A stretch of DNA of 11,142 bases from Spirochaetota bacterium (GCA_018399855.1 JAGYNX010000042.1:1-11142); one strand, 5' to 3'; numbered from the stretch's first letter, positions 1-6,269 are shown. Notes: generated by a model from the sequence alone, not told the origin. Program-made: numbers and translations.

Positions 1-711
1 GAATTTCTTTGACCTGAGGGTGCCAATGACGATTTCAGCGATTTCATCAACGCTTAACCTGGCCACGTTTATGGTTAGATCATAAGAGCTGGGATTTCCC
101 GCATCAAACTTGATGTATTGTGTGAGAAAATCGTGCCGTTCACTGTCTTTCTGATCAACAAGCTTCTCTGCTTCCTGCTTATCCCTGATATCCTTTAGCT
201 GCATTATTTCCTGCACACGGTAATTATAGGGTGTCACCAGTCTCAGGTGAAGACCAAAACGCAACCCCCTGGTGATCACCACCCCGGCCCGGCCCACGAT
301 GATTGAACGTCCGTGAATGGAAAGTGACCGGATTGTTTTGGCCAGTTTCTTGTATACAGCCACCTGTGGAGGAAGGTCGGTAAGCATGTTTCTGAAGAGT
401 TCGTTCATCTCTTCCCTTCGCCTGGTGTCAACAGTTTCTATAATTGTTTCGGAAATTTTATGTTCTTCTACAATTTTATTTATAATATCTTTATCGTAAA
501 AATGCCAGTTCTCCAGGTTCTCAACTTTATTCAGTTCTTCGGTAAGTGTTTCTGCAATCTTGATGGCATTGCATCCATATTCACGTGAAATCGTGATAAA
601 AGGACGGGGTTCGTCAGGGGCTTCTTCGGCTTTTTTGCGTGATGATTCCCAGACTTTTAACTGCTGCTGTACCCACCTGTTCAGTGTAGATTCTTTTACC
701 ATGCTACCCAT
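1..711 (-). CDS. Cytidylate kinase-like family protein, 3' end cut off by the window edge
   Basis: The minus-strand frame is open from an ATG at 711 to base 1 with no stop, so 237 residues are visible and the C-terminus is missing. The start follows AGGAG (719-723) with a 7-nt gap; an overlapping ATG at 716 is in another frame. The protein resembles the cytidylate-kinase-like P-loop family (PF13189). Landmarks are ITISREYGC at residues 39-47, YDKDII at 72-77, HGRSIIVGRAG at 133-143, a strand HLRLVTP at 155-161, a lid-like stretch DQKDSERHDF at 186-195 and YDLTIN at 210-215. The usual glycine-rich GSGG part of the P-loop reads CNAI here (residues 47-50). The family is related to CMP kinase, but its substrate is generally not established. 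This is not the housekeeping Cmk. The fold call is fairly sure; function is unknown. Confidence 0.75.
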   Translation of the reverse strand, partial: MGSMVKESTLNRWVQQQLKVWESSRKKAEEAPDEPRPFITISREYGCNAIKIAETLTEELNKVENLENWHFYDKDIINKIVEEHKISETIIETVDTRRREEMNELFRNMLTDLPPQVAVYKKLAKTIRSLSIHGRSIIVGRAGVVITRGLRFGLHLRLVTPYNYRVQEIMQLKDIRDKQEAEKLVDQKDSERHDFLTQYIKFDAGNPSSYDLTINVARLSVDEIAEIVIGTLRSKKF

Positions 712-744
712 AACATAACTCCTTATAGTCCATGATAGTAATGT

Positions 745-753
745 AGTATACCA
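745..753 (-). promoter_or_regulatory. Possible extended -10 promoter for the cytidylate-kinase-like gene
   Basis: On the minus strand the bases read TGGTATACT: a TATACT -10 box (5 of 6 to consensus) preceded by the TGn extension. It would start transcription near 738, leaving a leader of roughly 27 nt before the ATG at 711. No good -35 hexamer is visible upstream, and AT-rich DNA produces such matches by chance. Confidence 0.33.
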
Positions 754-878
754 TATGAAAAATGTGTTAGAATATGTGTATGAACAAAAAACTCGACATT
801 GTAGTGCCCTTAGTACATGTGTATAATGGGTAGTATTTTTATCAATGATTTTACAACATAATCATAAGTTTTTTACAT

Positions 879-2015
879 TTATATATAATTTTTCAGTATT
901 TCCAGAACCGCCTCGTCTATGGTGGTGTAGCGGGATTTTATTGTGGCATAAAGGCTGTTTACCTGTGGATTATCATGAAAATGAGACAGGTACCTGAAAA
1001 TACCGATTCTTCTTCCTATGATAAATTTTTCCCTGTCTTCCCGCGGCATGGCAAAGAAACTGTCTATCTTGCCCAGCATTACGTCCCTGTCTTCGGGGAA
1101 TTTTCCCTCTATGTCTTCAAGCAGGTTCATCATGTGATCGCTTAACAACTGGCTGGTTATATCCTGGCAGTGCTCTATAAAAAGACGAATCTCTGCTAGT
1201 TTTTCCTCCTCGGTAAGAGGAGTCCACTCCCCTGCTTCCATCATCTGGTATAGCGGAGTATCGGGGAGGGGGACGGTGCTTCGAATCCTGATAAAGGTGG
1301 GGTTAACGGCCCTTACCACCTTCGCGGATTCAATGGCGTTCTCCTCCATGTGTTCCTTCCCGCCGATTCCCGGCATGTAGTAAAAGGACAGGTCAAACCC
1401 GGCCTGTACCGCTTTTTGACCGGCGTCAATTAATTCTTGCTGGGTGACCCCCTTCTGTATGCGTTCAAGAACGGCATCAGATCCGGATTCCATTCCCAGG
1501 TGTAGCCGTGACAGTCCTGCATCACGTAATTGCTGCATCTCTTCGGCGGATTTTTTGCTGATGGTTTTTGCCCTGGCATAGGTGGTAATTCGTTCAACCG
1601 AGGGGAATTTCTGTTTTATATGGGTAAGTATCTGGATTACCTGGTCTGTTTTCAAGATGAGTGAGTCGGCATCCTGCAGAAACACCGATTTCATGCCGTG
1701 CTGCAGCCAGAAGGCGATCTGGTTGTAGTAAAAGGGGGAGGCAGAATCACCCCTGGCCGCCTCTTGCAGAATCTTTTCGGTGATGAGCATGTCGTCACCG
1801 TATGAACGTGCCGTACTCAAAATACGGCCGGCTATGTTGTGAATGGCATCAATGTCTGATATAATCTCTTCAACGCTTCTGCGTGAGAATTTTTCACCCT
1901 TGTAGGTATGACAGAAACGGCAGCGGTTCCACGGGCAGTTCCTGGTTACCCTGATAAGTACGCTGAATGCTTCGCTGGGGGGCCTGATGGGGCCAAGTTC
2001 AAAAGTGTTGTTCAT
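879..2015 (-). CDS. Radical SAM protein with a CX4CX2C cluster motif
   Basis: The product is a 378-residue radical SAM enzyme. It should bind a 4Fe-4S cluster and cleave S-adenosylmethionine to a 5'-deoxyadenosyl radical; the substrate is unknown. The cluster cysteines are C27, C32 and C35 in NCPWNRCRFC, giving CX4CX2C spacing rather than CX3CX2C. Other radical SAM landmarks follow: LQDADSLIL at 114-122, a strand around TTYARAKTI at 144-152, LHLGMESGSDAVLERIQKG at 171-189 and YMPGIGG at 213-219. The frame stays open upstream to 2108, but the ATG at 2015 has a strong GAGGAGG site five bases before it, and similarity-like sequence begins just after, so 2015 is preferred. The C-terminal third has no motif I recognise. 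It stands alone, divergent from lysS and 167 nt before the next minus-strand gene. Confidence 0.87.
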   Translation of the reverse strand: MNNTFELGPIRPPSEAFSVLIRVTRNCPWNRCRFCHTYKGEKFSRRSVEEIISDIDAIHNIAGRILSTARSYGDDMLITEKILQEAARGDSASPFYYNQIAFWLQHGMKSVFLQDADSLILKTDQVIQILTHIKQKFPSVERITTYARAKTISKKSAEEMQQLRDAGLSRLHLGMESGSDAVLERIQKGVTQQELIDAGQKAVQAGFDLSFYYMPGIGGKEHMEENAIESAKVVRAVNPTFIRIRSTVPLPDTPLYQMMEAGEWTPLTEEEKLAEIRLFIEHCQDITSQLLSDHMMNLLEDIEGKFPEDRDVMLGKIDSFFAMPREDREKFIIGRRIGIFRYLSHFHDNPQVNSLYATIKSRYTTIDEAVLEILKNYI

Positions 2016-2046
2016 TGATACCTCCTCGAAATATATGTTTGACATA

Positions 2047-2064
2047 TCACCGGCACTGCGGTGA
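2047..2064. repeat. Perfect 6-6-6 dyad in the leader of the radical SAM gene
   Basis: TCACCG (2047-2052) and CGGTGA (2059-2064) are perfectly complementary around a 6-nt centre. The dyad lies 32 nt upstream of the preferred radical SAM start, so it could form a small hairpin in that transcript or be a protein-binding site. Chance is a real alternative. Confidence 0.3.
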
Positions 2065-2088
2065 CTGGTATATTCTAAAATTAATTTG

Positions 2089-2101
2089 ACACGGGCCGTG
2101 T
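2089..2101. promoter_or_regulatory. 13-bp perfect palindrome in the divergent intergenic region
   Basis: ACACGG (2089-2094) and CCGTGT (2096-2101) form a perfect dyad around a single G. The plus strand has a consensus TTGACA (2086-2091) overlapping its left arm, although no good -10 follows at normal spacing. The site lies between the radical SAM gene and lysS, where an operator acting on either direction would be expected. Binding by a regulator is inference. Confidence 0.3.
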
Positions 2102-2131
2102 AATACAAAATAGTTTAGCCCGTGACTATAC

Positions 2132-2160
2132 TTTACCACGAAGACGCTAAGTTACAGAGA
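2132..2160. repeat. Single-arm, degenerate copy of the intergenic repeat
   Basis: The sequence begins TTTACCACGAAGACGCTAAG and ends TTACAGAGA. It resembles the left arm of the larger repeats at 3733 and 4720 (ACCACGGAGGCACAGAG type) but has diverged. No matching right arm lies in the next 70 bases before lysS. It is most simply a decayed or partial copy, or a member of a related family. Confidence 0.45.
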
Positions 2161-2168
2161 ATTATATG

Positions 2169-2177
2169 TGCTACAAT
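2169..2177 (+). promoter_or_regulatory. Possible extended -10 promoter for lysS
   Basis: The sequence TGCTACAAT combines the TGn extension with TACAAT (5 of 6 to the TATAAT consensus), about 50 nt before the lysS start. There is no good -35 at 17 nt; the nearest partial match, GTTACA (2151-2156), lies in the degenerate repeat arm with a short 15-nt spacer. Confidence 0.35.
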
Positions 2178-2227
2178 ATGTGAAGTACTGTACGTATCAA
2201 GTGAACTAATAATCCAGGATAAAAAAA

Positions 2228-3715
2228 ATGAGTGAAGAGACAAGTGACCTGATCCGCCAGAGGGTGGAGAAAGTAAATGACATGCGTGAAAAAGGGATAA
2301 ATCCATATCCCATCCGATATAAGAGGACGCATTTTTCCGCGAATATCATGGCTGATTTTGATGATGAGAATCCAGTGGATGTCAGTATAGCGGGACGTAT
2401 CAAGTCTAAGCGGGTTATGGGTAAGGCTTCTTTTGCCCACCTTGAAGACAAGCTTGGCACCATACAGATGTACGCGCGGCGTGATACGCTGGGTGAAGAG
2501 AAATACTCGTTATTTAAGACTTTTGACCTGGGTGATATCATCGGTGTTTCGGGGAAGACCTTCAGAACCAGGCAGGGTGAGATTACCGTCGAGGTGCACG
2601 ACGTGGTGATGCTTGCCAAGTGTATTCGTCCCCTGCCGGTAGTGAAAGAGAAGGACGGACAGGTCTTTGACGAGTTTGCCGACCAGGAGCTCAGGTACCG
2701 GCAGAGATACGTTGACCTTATCGTAAACCCGAAAGTTCGGGAGGACTTTCTGCTGAGAAGCCGCATCGTTTCGGGGATTCGCACATTTCTTATGGAGAAG
2801 GGTTTTATCGAGGTGGAAACTCCCATGATGCAGGCCATTCCGGGGGGAGCAGCGGCCCGTCCATTTATTACCCATCACAATACCCTTGACATGGATCTCT
2901 ACCTCAGGATTGCCCCCGAACTATACCTGAAACGCCTGATCGTGGGTGGTTTCGAGAAGGTATTTGAATTAAACAGGAACTTCAGAAACGAGGGGATATC
3001 CACCAAGCATAATCCCGAGTTTACCATGGTGGAATTATACCAGGCCTATGCCGATTATCATGACATGATGGAGCTGTGTGAAACCATGATCGCCTCCATC
3101 GCTGAAAGCATCACCGGGAGCACGGTAATAACCTACCAGGGAGAAAAGATAGACCTTACCCCTTCATGGAAACGGGTAACCTTTATTGATATAATAAAGC
3201 AGTATACCGGCCTTGATTTTACTGCAATCTCTACGCCTGAAGAAGCCTACAGGGCCGCAGAAAGCAAGGGATTACAACCTGAAGAAGGGATGTCTGTGTG
3301 GGCAGTGGCAAACGAGGTATTTGAAGAACTGGTTGAATCTAAGCTGATACAGCCAACCTTCATAATGGATTACCCGAAGGAGCTTTCGCCCCTTGCCAAA
3401 AGCAGTGATGAGAACCCTGATTTCGTGGAACGGTTTGAGCCATATATTGCCGGAAGGGAGATCGGGAACGCCTTCAGCGAACTGAACGACCCCTTTGACC
3501 AGAGGGCCCGTTTCGAGGAACAGGTGAAGATGCGGGAAGCCGGTGATGACGAGGCACAAATGATGGATTACGATTACATCAATGCCCTTGAATACGGTAT
3601 GCCGCCTGCAGGGGGCATGGGTATCGGTATTGACAGGCTGGTGATGCTGTTCGTAGATACGCCGTCCATCAAGGACACCATACTGTTTCCGCTCCTTCGA
3701 CCGGAAAGCCAGTAA
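2228..3715 (+). CDS. lysS: Lysyl-tRNA synthetase, class II
   Basis: This cytosolic enzyme charges tRNA-Lys with lysine using ATP. The 495 residues match the usual length of bacterial class II LysRS. An N-terminal OB-fold anticodon-binding domain spans about 50-135. The class II catalytic domain follows, with motif 1 near 185-203, motif 2 around FRNEGISTKHNPEF at 252-265 and motif 3 around GGMGIGIDRLVM at 462-473. The IAPELYLKRL stretch at 228-237 is typical of LysRS. The ATG at 2228 has only a weak AGGA site nearby, but the N-terminal helix (MSEETSDLIRQRVEKV) matches family starts, so the call stands. It looks monocistronic: a repeat element follows the stop. No truncation or missing motif is seen. 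Confidence 0.97.
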   Translation: MSEETSDLIRQRVEKVNDMREKGINPYPIRYKRTHFSANIMADFDDENPVDVSIAGRIKSKRVMGKASFAHLEDKLGTIQMYARRDTLGEEKYSLFKTFDLGDIIGVSGKTFRTRQGEITVEVHDVVMLAKCIRPLPVVKEKDGQVFDEFADQELRYRQRYVDLIVNPKVREDFLLRSRIVSGIRTFLMEKGFIEVETPMMQAIPGGAAARPFITHHNTLDMDLYLRIAPELYLKRLIVGGFEKVFELNRNFRNEGISTKHNPEFTMVELYQAYADYHDMMELCETMIASIAESITGSTVITYQGEKIDLTPSWKRVTFIDIIKQYTGLDFTAISTPEEAYRAAESKGLQPEEGMSVWAVANEVFEELVESKLIQPTFIMDYPKELSPLAKSSDENPDFVERFEPYIAGREIGNAFSELNDPFDQRARFEEQVKMREAGDDEAQMMDYDYINALEYGMPPAGGMGIGIDRLVMLFVDTPSIKDTILFPLLRPESQ

Positions 3716-3732
3716 TACCGAGAATTAAAAGA

Positions 3733-3886
3733 ATTACCACGGAGGCACAGAGATACAGAGGAAGGATTATTTTTTACTGTCTTAATGTCACATTATAGCA
3801 GTATGGCAGTTTAAAATGTATCCAGCTAACATGATATGCAACCTGCCAAACATATCACCTCTGTTTCTCTGTACCTCTGTGGTTAA
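3733..3886. repeat. MITE-like intergenic repeat, copy A, with imperfect terminal inverted repeats
   Basis: The left arm (3733-3761) is ATTACCACGGAGGCACAGAG followed by ATACAGAGG. The right arm (3858-3886) is its imperfect reverse complement, with about 6 mismatches in 29. The interior, including CTGTCTTAATGTCACAT and GTATCCAGCTA, recurs in copy B at 4720-4870, roughly 80 percent identical by eye and in the same orientation. There is no coding capacity and no clear target-site duplication. The element fills most of the lysS to dedA-like gap; a 12-bp AT-only palindrome (3897-3908) lies between it and the dedA-like start. It is probably a non-autonomous dispersed repeat; read-through RNA could fold into a long hairpin. 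Confidence 0.8.
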
Positions 3887-3927
3887 ACTAATGGATATTA
3901 ATATTAATTGTTACCCGGGAGGACGGT

Positions 3928-4572
3928 GTGGTTGTACGGTATAGCAGGGAAAAATACGGACTGAATGTGCACAGGTTTATGTATGACTGGGTTCTCTCGT
4001 GGGCTGATTCGGGGGTGGGGGCATGGGCTCTTTTCTTTCTGGCCCTTGCGGAATCTTCATTTTTTCCTATTCCTCCCGACGTGCTTCTTATCGCCCTGGT
4101 GCTGGGCAGAAAAAACAAGTTCATACTGTACGCCTCCCTGTGTTCTATCGCCTCCATAATCGGGGGGCTGGGTGGATACGGTATCGGTCACCTGCTCTGG
4201 TACGCTGGTTCGGGGTATTCACCGGTTGCGGAGTTCTTCTTCACCTACGTGCCCGGATTTGACGAGGCCGCCTTTCTTACTGTAAGCCAGTGGTACAACC
4301 AGTTTTCTTTCTGGATCGTGTTCACCGCCGGATTTACACCCATCCCTTTCAAGGTAATCACCATTACTGCAGGAGTGGCATCTATCAATCTTCCCATGTT
4401 CATGATCGCATCGGTAATCAGCAGGTCACTGCGGTTTTTCCTGGTTGCCGGGCTAATCTGGAAATTCGGTGCCCCCATACGTGATTTCATCGACCGCAGG
4501 TTTAACCAGCTTTCCATACTCTTCGTTGTTCTGCTGGTTGGGGGGTTCGTTGTTATTAAGTATGTACTGTGA
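3928..4572 (+). CDS. YqaA-type DedA/VTT-domain inner membrane protein
   Basis: The 214-residue integral membrane protein resembles the YqaA branch (COG1238) of the DedA/SNARE-associated (VTT) superfamily. Members of the wider superfamily have been linked to lipid carrier or phospholipid flipping and membrane homeostasis; the role of YqaA-type proteins is not settled. Hydrophobic segments lie near 32-60, 66-92, 126-150, 155-178 and 194-213. The re-entrant-like motif AESSFFPIPPD (41-51) and TAGFTPIPFKVITITAGV (133-150) are the strongest family signs. Translation probably starts at GTG 3928, which has GGGAGG five bases upstream; the ATG at 3979 has no comparable site. The gene lies between two copies of the same repeat, and its stop codon is the first triplet of a perfect inverted repeat. 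Confidence 0.85.
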   Translation: MVVRYSREKYGLNVHRFMYDWVLSWADSGVGAWALFFLALAESSFFPIPPDVLLIALVLGRKNKFILYASLCSIASIIGGLGGYGIGHLLWYAGSGYSPVAEFFFTYVPGFDEAAFLTVSQWYNQFSFWIVFTAGFTPIPFKVITITAGVASINLPMFMIASVISRSLRFFLVAGLIWKFGAPIRDFIDRRFNQLSILFVVLLVGGFVVIKYVL

Positions 4573-4616
4573 GTGAGAAGTGAATTGTGATGGGTGAACA
4601 GTTCACTTCTCACTCA
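4570..4616. repeat. 15-bp perfect inverted repeat starting at the dedA-like stop codon
   Basis: TGAGTGAGAAGTGAA (4570-4584) and TTCACTTCTCACTCA (4602-4616) pair perfectly across a 17-nt loop, and the first TGA is the stop codon. Nested alternatives exist: TTGTGATG (4585-4592) can pair with CATCACAA (4615-4622), and GTGAAC/GTTCAC inside the loop form a smaller dyad. No T-tract follows, so it is not a classical intrinsic terminator. It may act as a 3'-end stabilising hairpin or be a REP-like dispersed element. Confidence 0.75.
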
Positions 4617-4647
4617 TCACAACGCACTGTGCGAATTCACATTTGAA

Positions 4648-4690
4648 TTGACAAACTTCCCGTAAATTTGTATTACATTATCAGTAATGT
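4648..4690 (+). promoter_or_regulatory. Candidate sigma-70 promoter for the transaldolase gene, with dyad at the start site
   Basis: A perfect TTGACA (4648-4653) is followed by a 17-nt spacer and TATTAC (4671-4676, 4 of 6). The perfect dyad ACATTA/TAATGT (4675-4680 and 4685-4690) overlaps the -10 and the expected start point and could be an operator. The promoter is about 240 nt upstream of the transaldolase ATG, so its transcript would run through repeat copy B. Confidence 0.45.
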
Positions 4691-4719
4691 GCTATTATGT
4701 GTACTACTAATAGAAAATG

Positions 4720-4870
4720 GCAACCACAGAGACTCAGAGACACAGAGAAAGGATTATTTTTGCTGTCTTAATGTCACATCATAGCAATGTGGTAGTTGAA
4801 ATAGTATCCAGCTACCAGTTATGCAACAGGCAAACATATCCCCTCTGTAACTCCGTGCCTCCGCGGTGAA
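4720..4870. repeat. MITE-like intergenic repeat, copy B
   Basis: This is the second copy of the element at 3733-3886, in the same orientation. The left arm begins near AACCACAGAGACTCAGAGAC (4722) and the right arm (4842-4870) is an imperfect reverse complement ending TCCGCGGTGAA. The interior shares CTGTCTTAATGTCACAT, ATAGCA, GTATCCAGCTA and AAACATATC with copy A. Together with the inverted repeat and promoter above, it accounts for most of the 355-base gene-free stretch 4573-4927. The rest of that stretch, 4871-4911, shows nothing clear. Confidence 0.8.
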
Positions 4871-4927
4871 ATTATTTCGTTAAATATACGCAATAGAAAA
4901 ATGGACCAGAAAACGGAGGATTGAGGA

Positions 4928-5743
4928 ATGAAGATATTTATCGACAGTGCTGATGTTGATGAGATACAGCAGGCATATAAGTGGGGGGTGATTGACGGGG
5001 TTACTACCAATCCATCTCTTATCAAGAAAGCGGTAGACCGCAGGGTTGGCGATGGGAAAAAACTGGACATGAAGGGTTACGTGGCCCAGATTTTGGAGAT
5101 GTCAAAGGGAAACCCGGTAAGCCTTGAGGTAACAGAGCGAAGCGCGGAAGGGATGATCGCCCAGGGGAAAAAACTCTTCGAGATGTTCAACCCCATCGCG
5201 CAGAATGTGAATATCAAGATCCCGGTAAATCCAGCGCTGGCTGATGATGAAGCGAGCCACTTTGATGGCATAAAGGCAATACGGTCACTTGCCGAGGATA
5301 ACATCCCGGTTAACTGTACGCTGGTGTTTACCCCCGAGCAGGCCCTTCTTGCGGCCAAGGCGGGTGCCGCTTTCGTGAGTCCCTTCGCTGGAAGGGTGGA
5401 TGACCTTTTACGAAAGAATGCCGGCATGTCTTTTGAAAAGTCGGATTATTATCCCGCAGAGGGGCATGATACAGAGGGTGGTCTGTTACATGATGATGGG
5501 GTTCTTTCAGGGATCGACCTGGTGCGGCAATGCGTGGATATACTGGATTATTACGGGTTCGAAACCGAGGTTCTGGCCGCTTCCCTTAGAAATCCACGGC
5601 AGGTACGTGAAGCGGCACTGGTGGGAGCGGATATCGCAACCCTGCCTTTTACCGTTATACAGGGAATGCTGAAGCATGTAAAAACCTTTGAAGGTATGAA
5701 TAGTTTCATGAATGACATTGTCCCCGAATACGCGGAATTATAA
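4928..5743 (+). CDS. Transaldolase family protein (TalC/FSA-like, enlarged)
   Basis: The 271-residue protein belongs to the class I transaldolase/fructose-6-phosphate aldolase family, cytosolic enzymes that move three-carbon units between sugar phosphates (non-oxidative pentose phosphate pathway) or cleave fructose 6-phosphate. Visible landmarks are MKIFIDSADVDEI at 1-13, GVTTNPSLIKK at 24-34, the probable Schiff-base lysine K97 in NIKIPVN, NCTLVFTPEQALLAAKAGA at 129-147, SPFAGRVDD at 151-159 and ETEVLAASLRNPRQV at 212-226. Short TalC/FSA proteins have about 215-220 residues. This one has an extra stretch near 35-60 and another of about 30 residues at 160-190, just after SPFAGRVDD. Two purine-rich segments (GGAGG at 4915-4919 and GAGGA at 4922-4926) precede the ATG. 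Whether it acts as transaldolase or aldolase cannot be decided from sequence alone. Confidence 0.87.
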   Translation: MKIFIDSADVDEIQQAYKWGVIDGVTTNPSLIKKAVDRRVGDGKKLDMKGYVAQILEMSKGNPVSLEVTERSAEGMIAQGKKLFEMFNPIAQNVNIKIPVNPALADDEASHFDGIKAIRSLAEDNIPVNCTLVFTPEQALLAAKAGAAFVSPFAGRVDDLLRKNAGMSFEKSDYYPAEGHDTEGGLLHDDGVLSGIDLVRQCVDILDYYGFETEVLAASLRNPRQVREAALVGADIATLPFTVIQGMLKHVKTFEGMNSFMNDIVPEYAEL

Positions 5744-5831
5744 TTTCCAAAATGCAGGTTTTTGGAGTTATCCAAACGATAACAGGGAAATTGTAAAAAA
5801 CCGGGGACACAAAAAAAATTGTGTATACGAA

Positions 5832-5860
5832 TTGTCGTGTCAATATGACACATATATATT
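5832..5860 (+). promoter_or_regulatory. Candidate promoter for clpS-clpA-aat with an operator-like dyad in the spacer
   Basis: TTGTCG (5832-5837, 4 of 6 to the -35 consensus), a 17-nt spacer and TATATT (5855-5860, 5 of 6 to the -10) form a good sigma-70-type promoter about 70 nt before clpS. A perfect 6-3-6 dyad, GTGTCA-ATA-TGACAC (5837-5851), lies almost entirely between the two boxes. A protein bound there would block RNA polymerase, so repression is the natural inference. The regulator is unknown. Confidence 0.5.
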
Positions 5861-5933
5861 AATAGTGAGAAAGATACTGCATAGTATGTACGTACATGTT
5901 ACATAGGTATTTTGTAAGCAGGAGTTTGCGCAG

Positions 5934-6251
5934 ATGTCACAAAAATACGGTAACAATTCCGGCACAGGGATTCAAATAGAAGAAAATACCAGGGTAAAGA
6001 AGCCGAAGATGTACAGGGTTGTTCTGCACAATGACCATTATACAACAATGGACTTTGTGGTGGAGGTGCTGGTGAAGATTTTTAAAAAGCAGCCGGCAGA
6101 GGCAACCGGGATAATGCTGGAAGTGCATAACCGTGGAAAAGGGTTGTGCGGGGTGTTTACCTACGATATAGCGTCAACAAAGGCTTCGCAGGTTCACCAG
6201 ATGGCCCGGGCCCGTGAGTTCCCGTTGAAATGCAGTGTTGAAGAAGCTTAA
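5934..6251 (+). CDS. clpS: ClpS, adaptor for N-degron substrates of ClpA
   Basis: ClpS is a small cytosolic adaptor that binds proteins with Leu, Phe, Trp or Tyr at the N-terminus and delivers them to ClpAP. The 105 residues match family length: a flexible N-terminal tail (1-24) needed for delivery, then the ClpS core. Pocket residues visible by alignment to the E. coli protein are N33, D34, T37, M39 and H65. The third position of the usual NDD motif is His (H35), not Asp. The core also contains KGLCGVFTYDIA at 69-80 and ends in FPLKCSVEEA, as in other ClpS proteins. The start follows AGGAG with a 9-nt gap. It precedes clpA by 18 nt, the expected partner order, and a candidate repressible promoter lies upstream. 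Confidence 0.96.
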   Translation: MSQKYGNNSGTGIQIEENTRVKKPKMYRVVLHNDHYTTMDFVVEVLVKIFKKQPAEATGIMLEVHNRGKGLCGVFTYDIASTKASQVHQMARAREFPLKCSVEEA

Positions 6252-6269
6252 TAAAGACAGGTAGTACGA

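Noticed and set aside
845..874. ATGATT/AATCAT hairpin followed by six T on the plus strand, terminator-like
   Set aside because: Genes on both sides are on the minus strand, where no U-tract follows the stem, and the stem is short and AT-rich.
2016..2108. N-terminal extension of the radical SAM protein by 31 residues
   Set aside because: The strong GAGGAGG site and family-like sequence point to the ATG at 2015, and the extension overlaps the dyads and promoter-like DNA.
2206..2838. Long open frames on the minus strand inside lysS
   Set aside because: They lie antisense to a certain gene, have no family resemblance and no convincing ribosome binding site.
3733..4870. Repeats resembling a CRISPR array
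   Set aside because: There are only two copies, nearly 1 kb apart, with a gene between them and no regular spacers.
5807..5824. ACACAA-A6-TTGTGT inverted repeat after the transaldolase gene, considered as terminator
   Set aside because: The 6-bp arms are A/T-rich, the loop is all A, and no T-tract follows.
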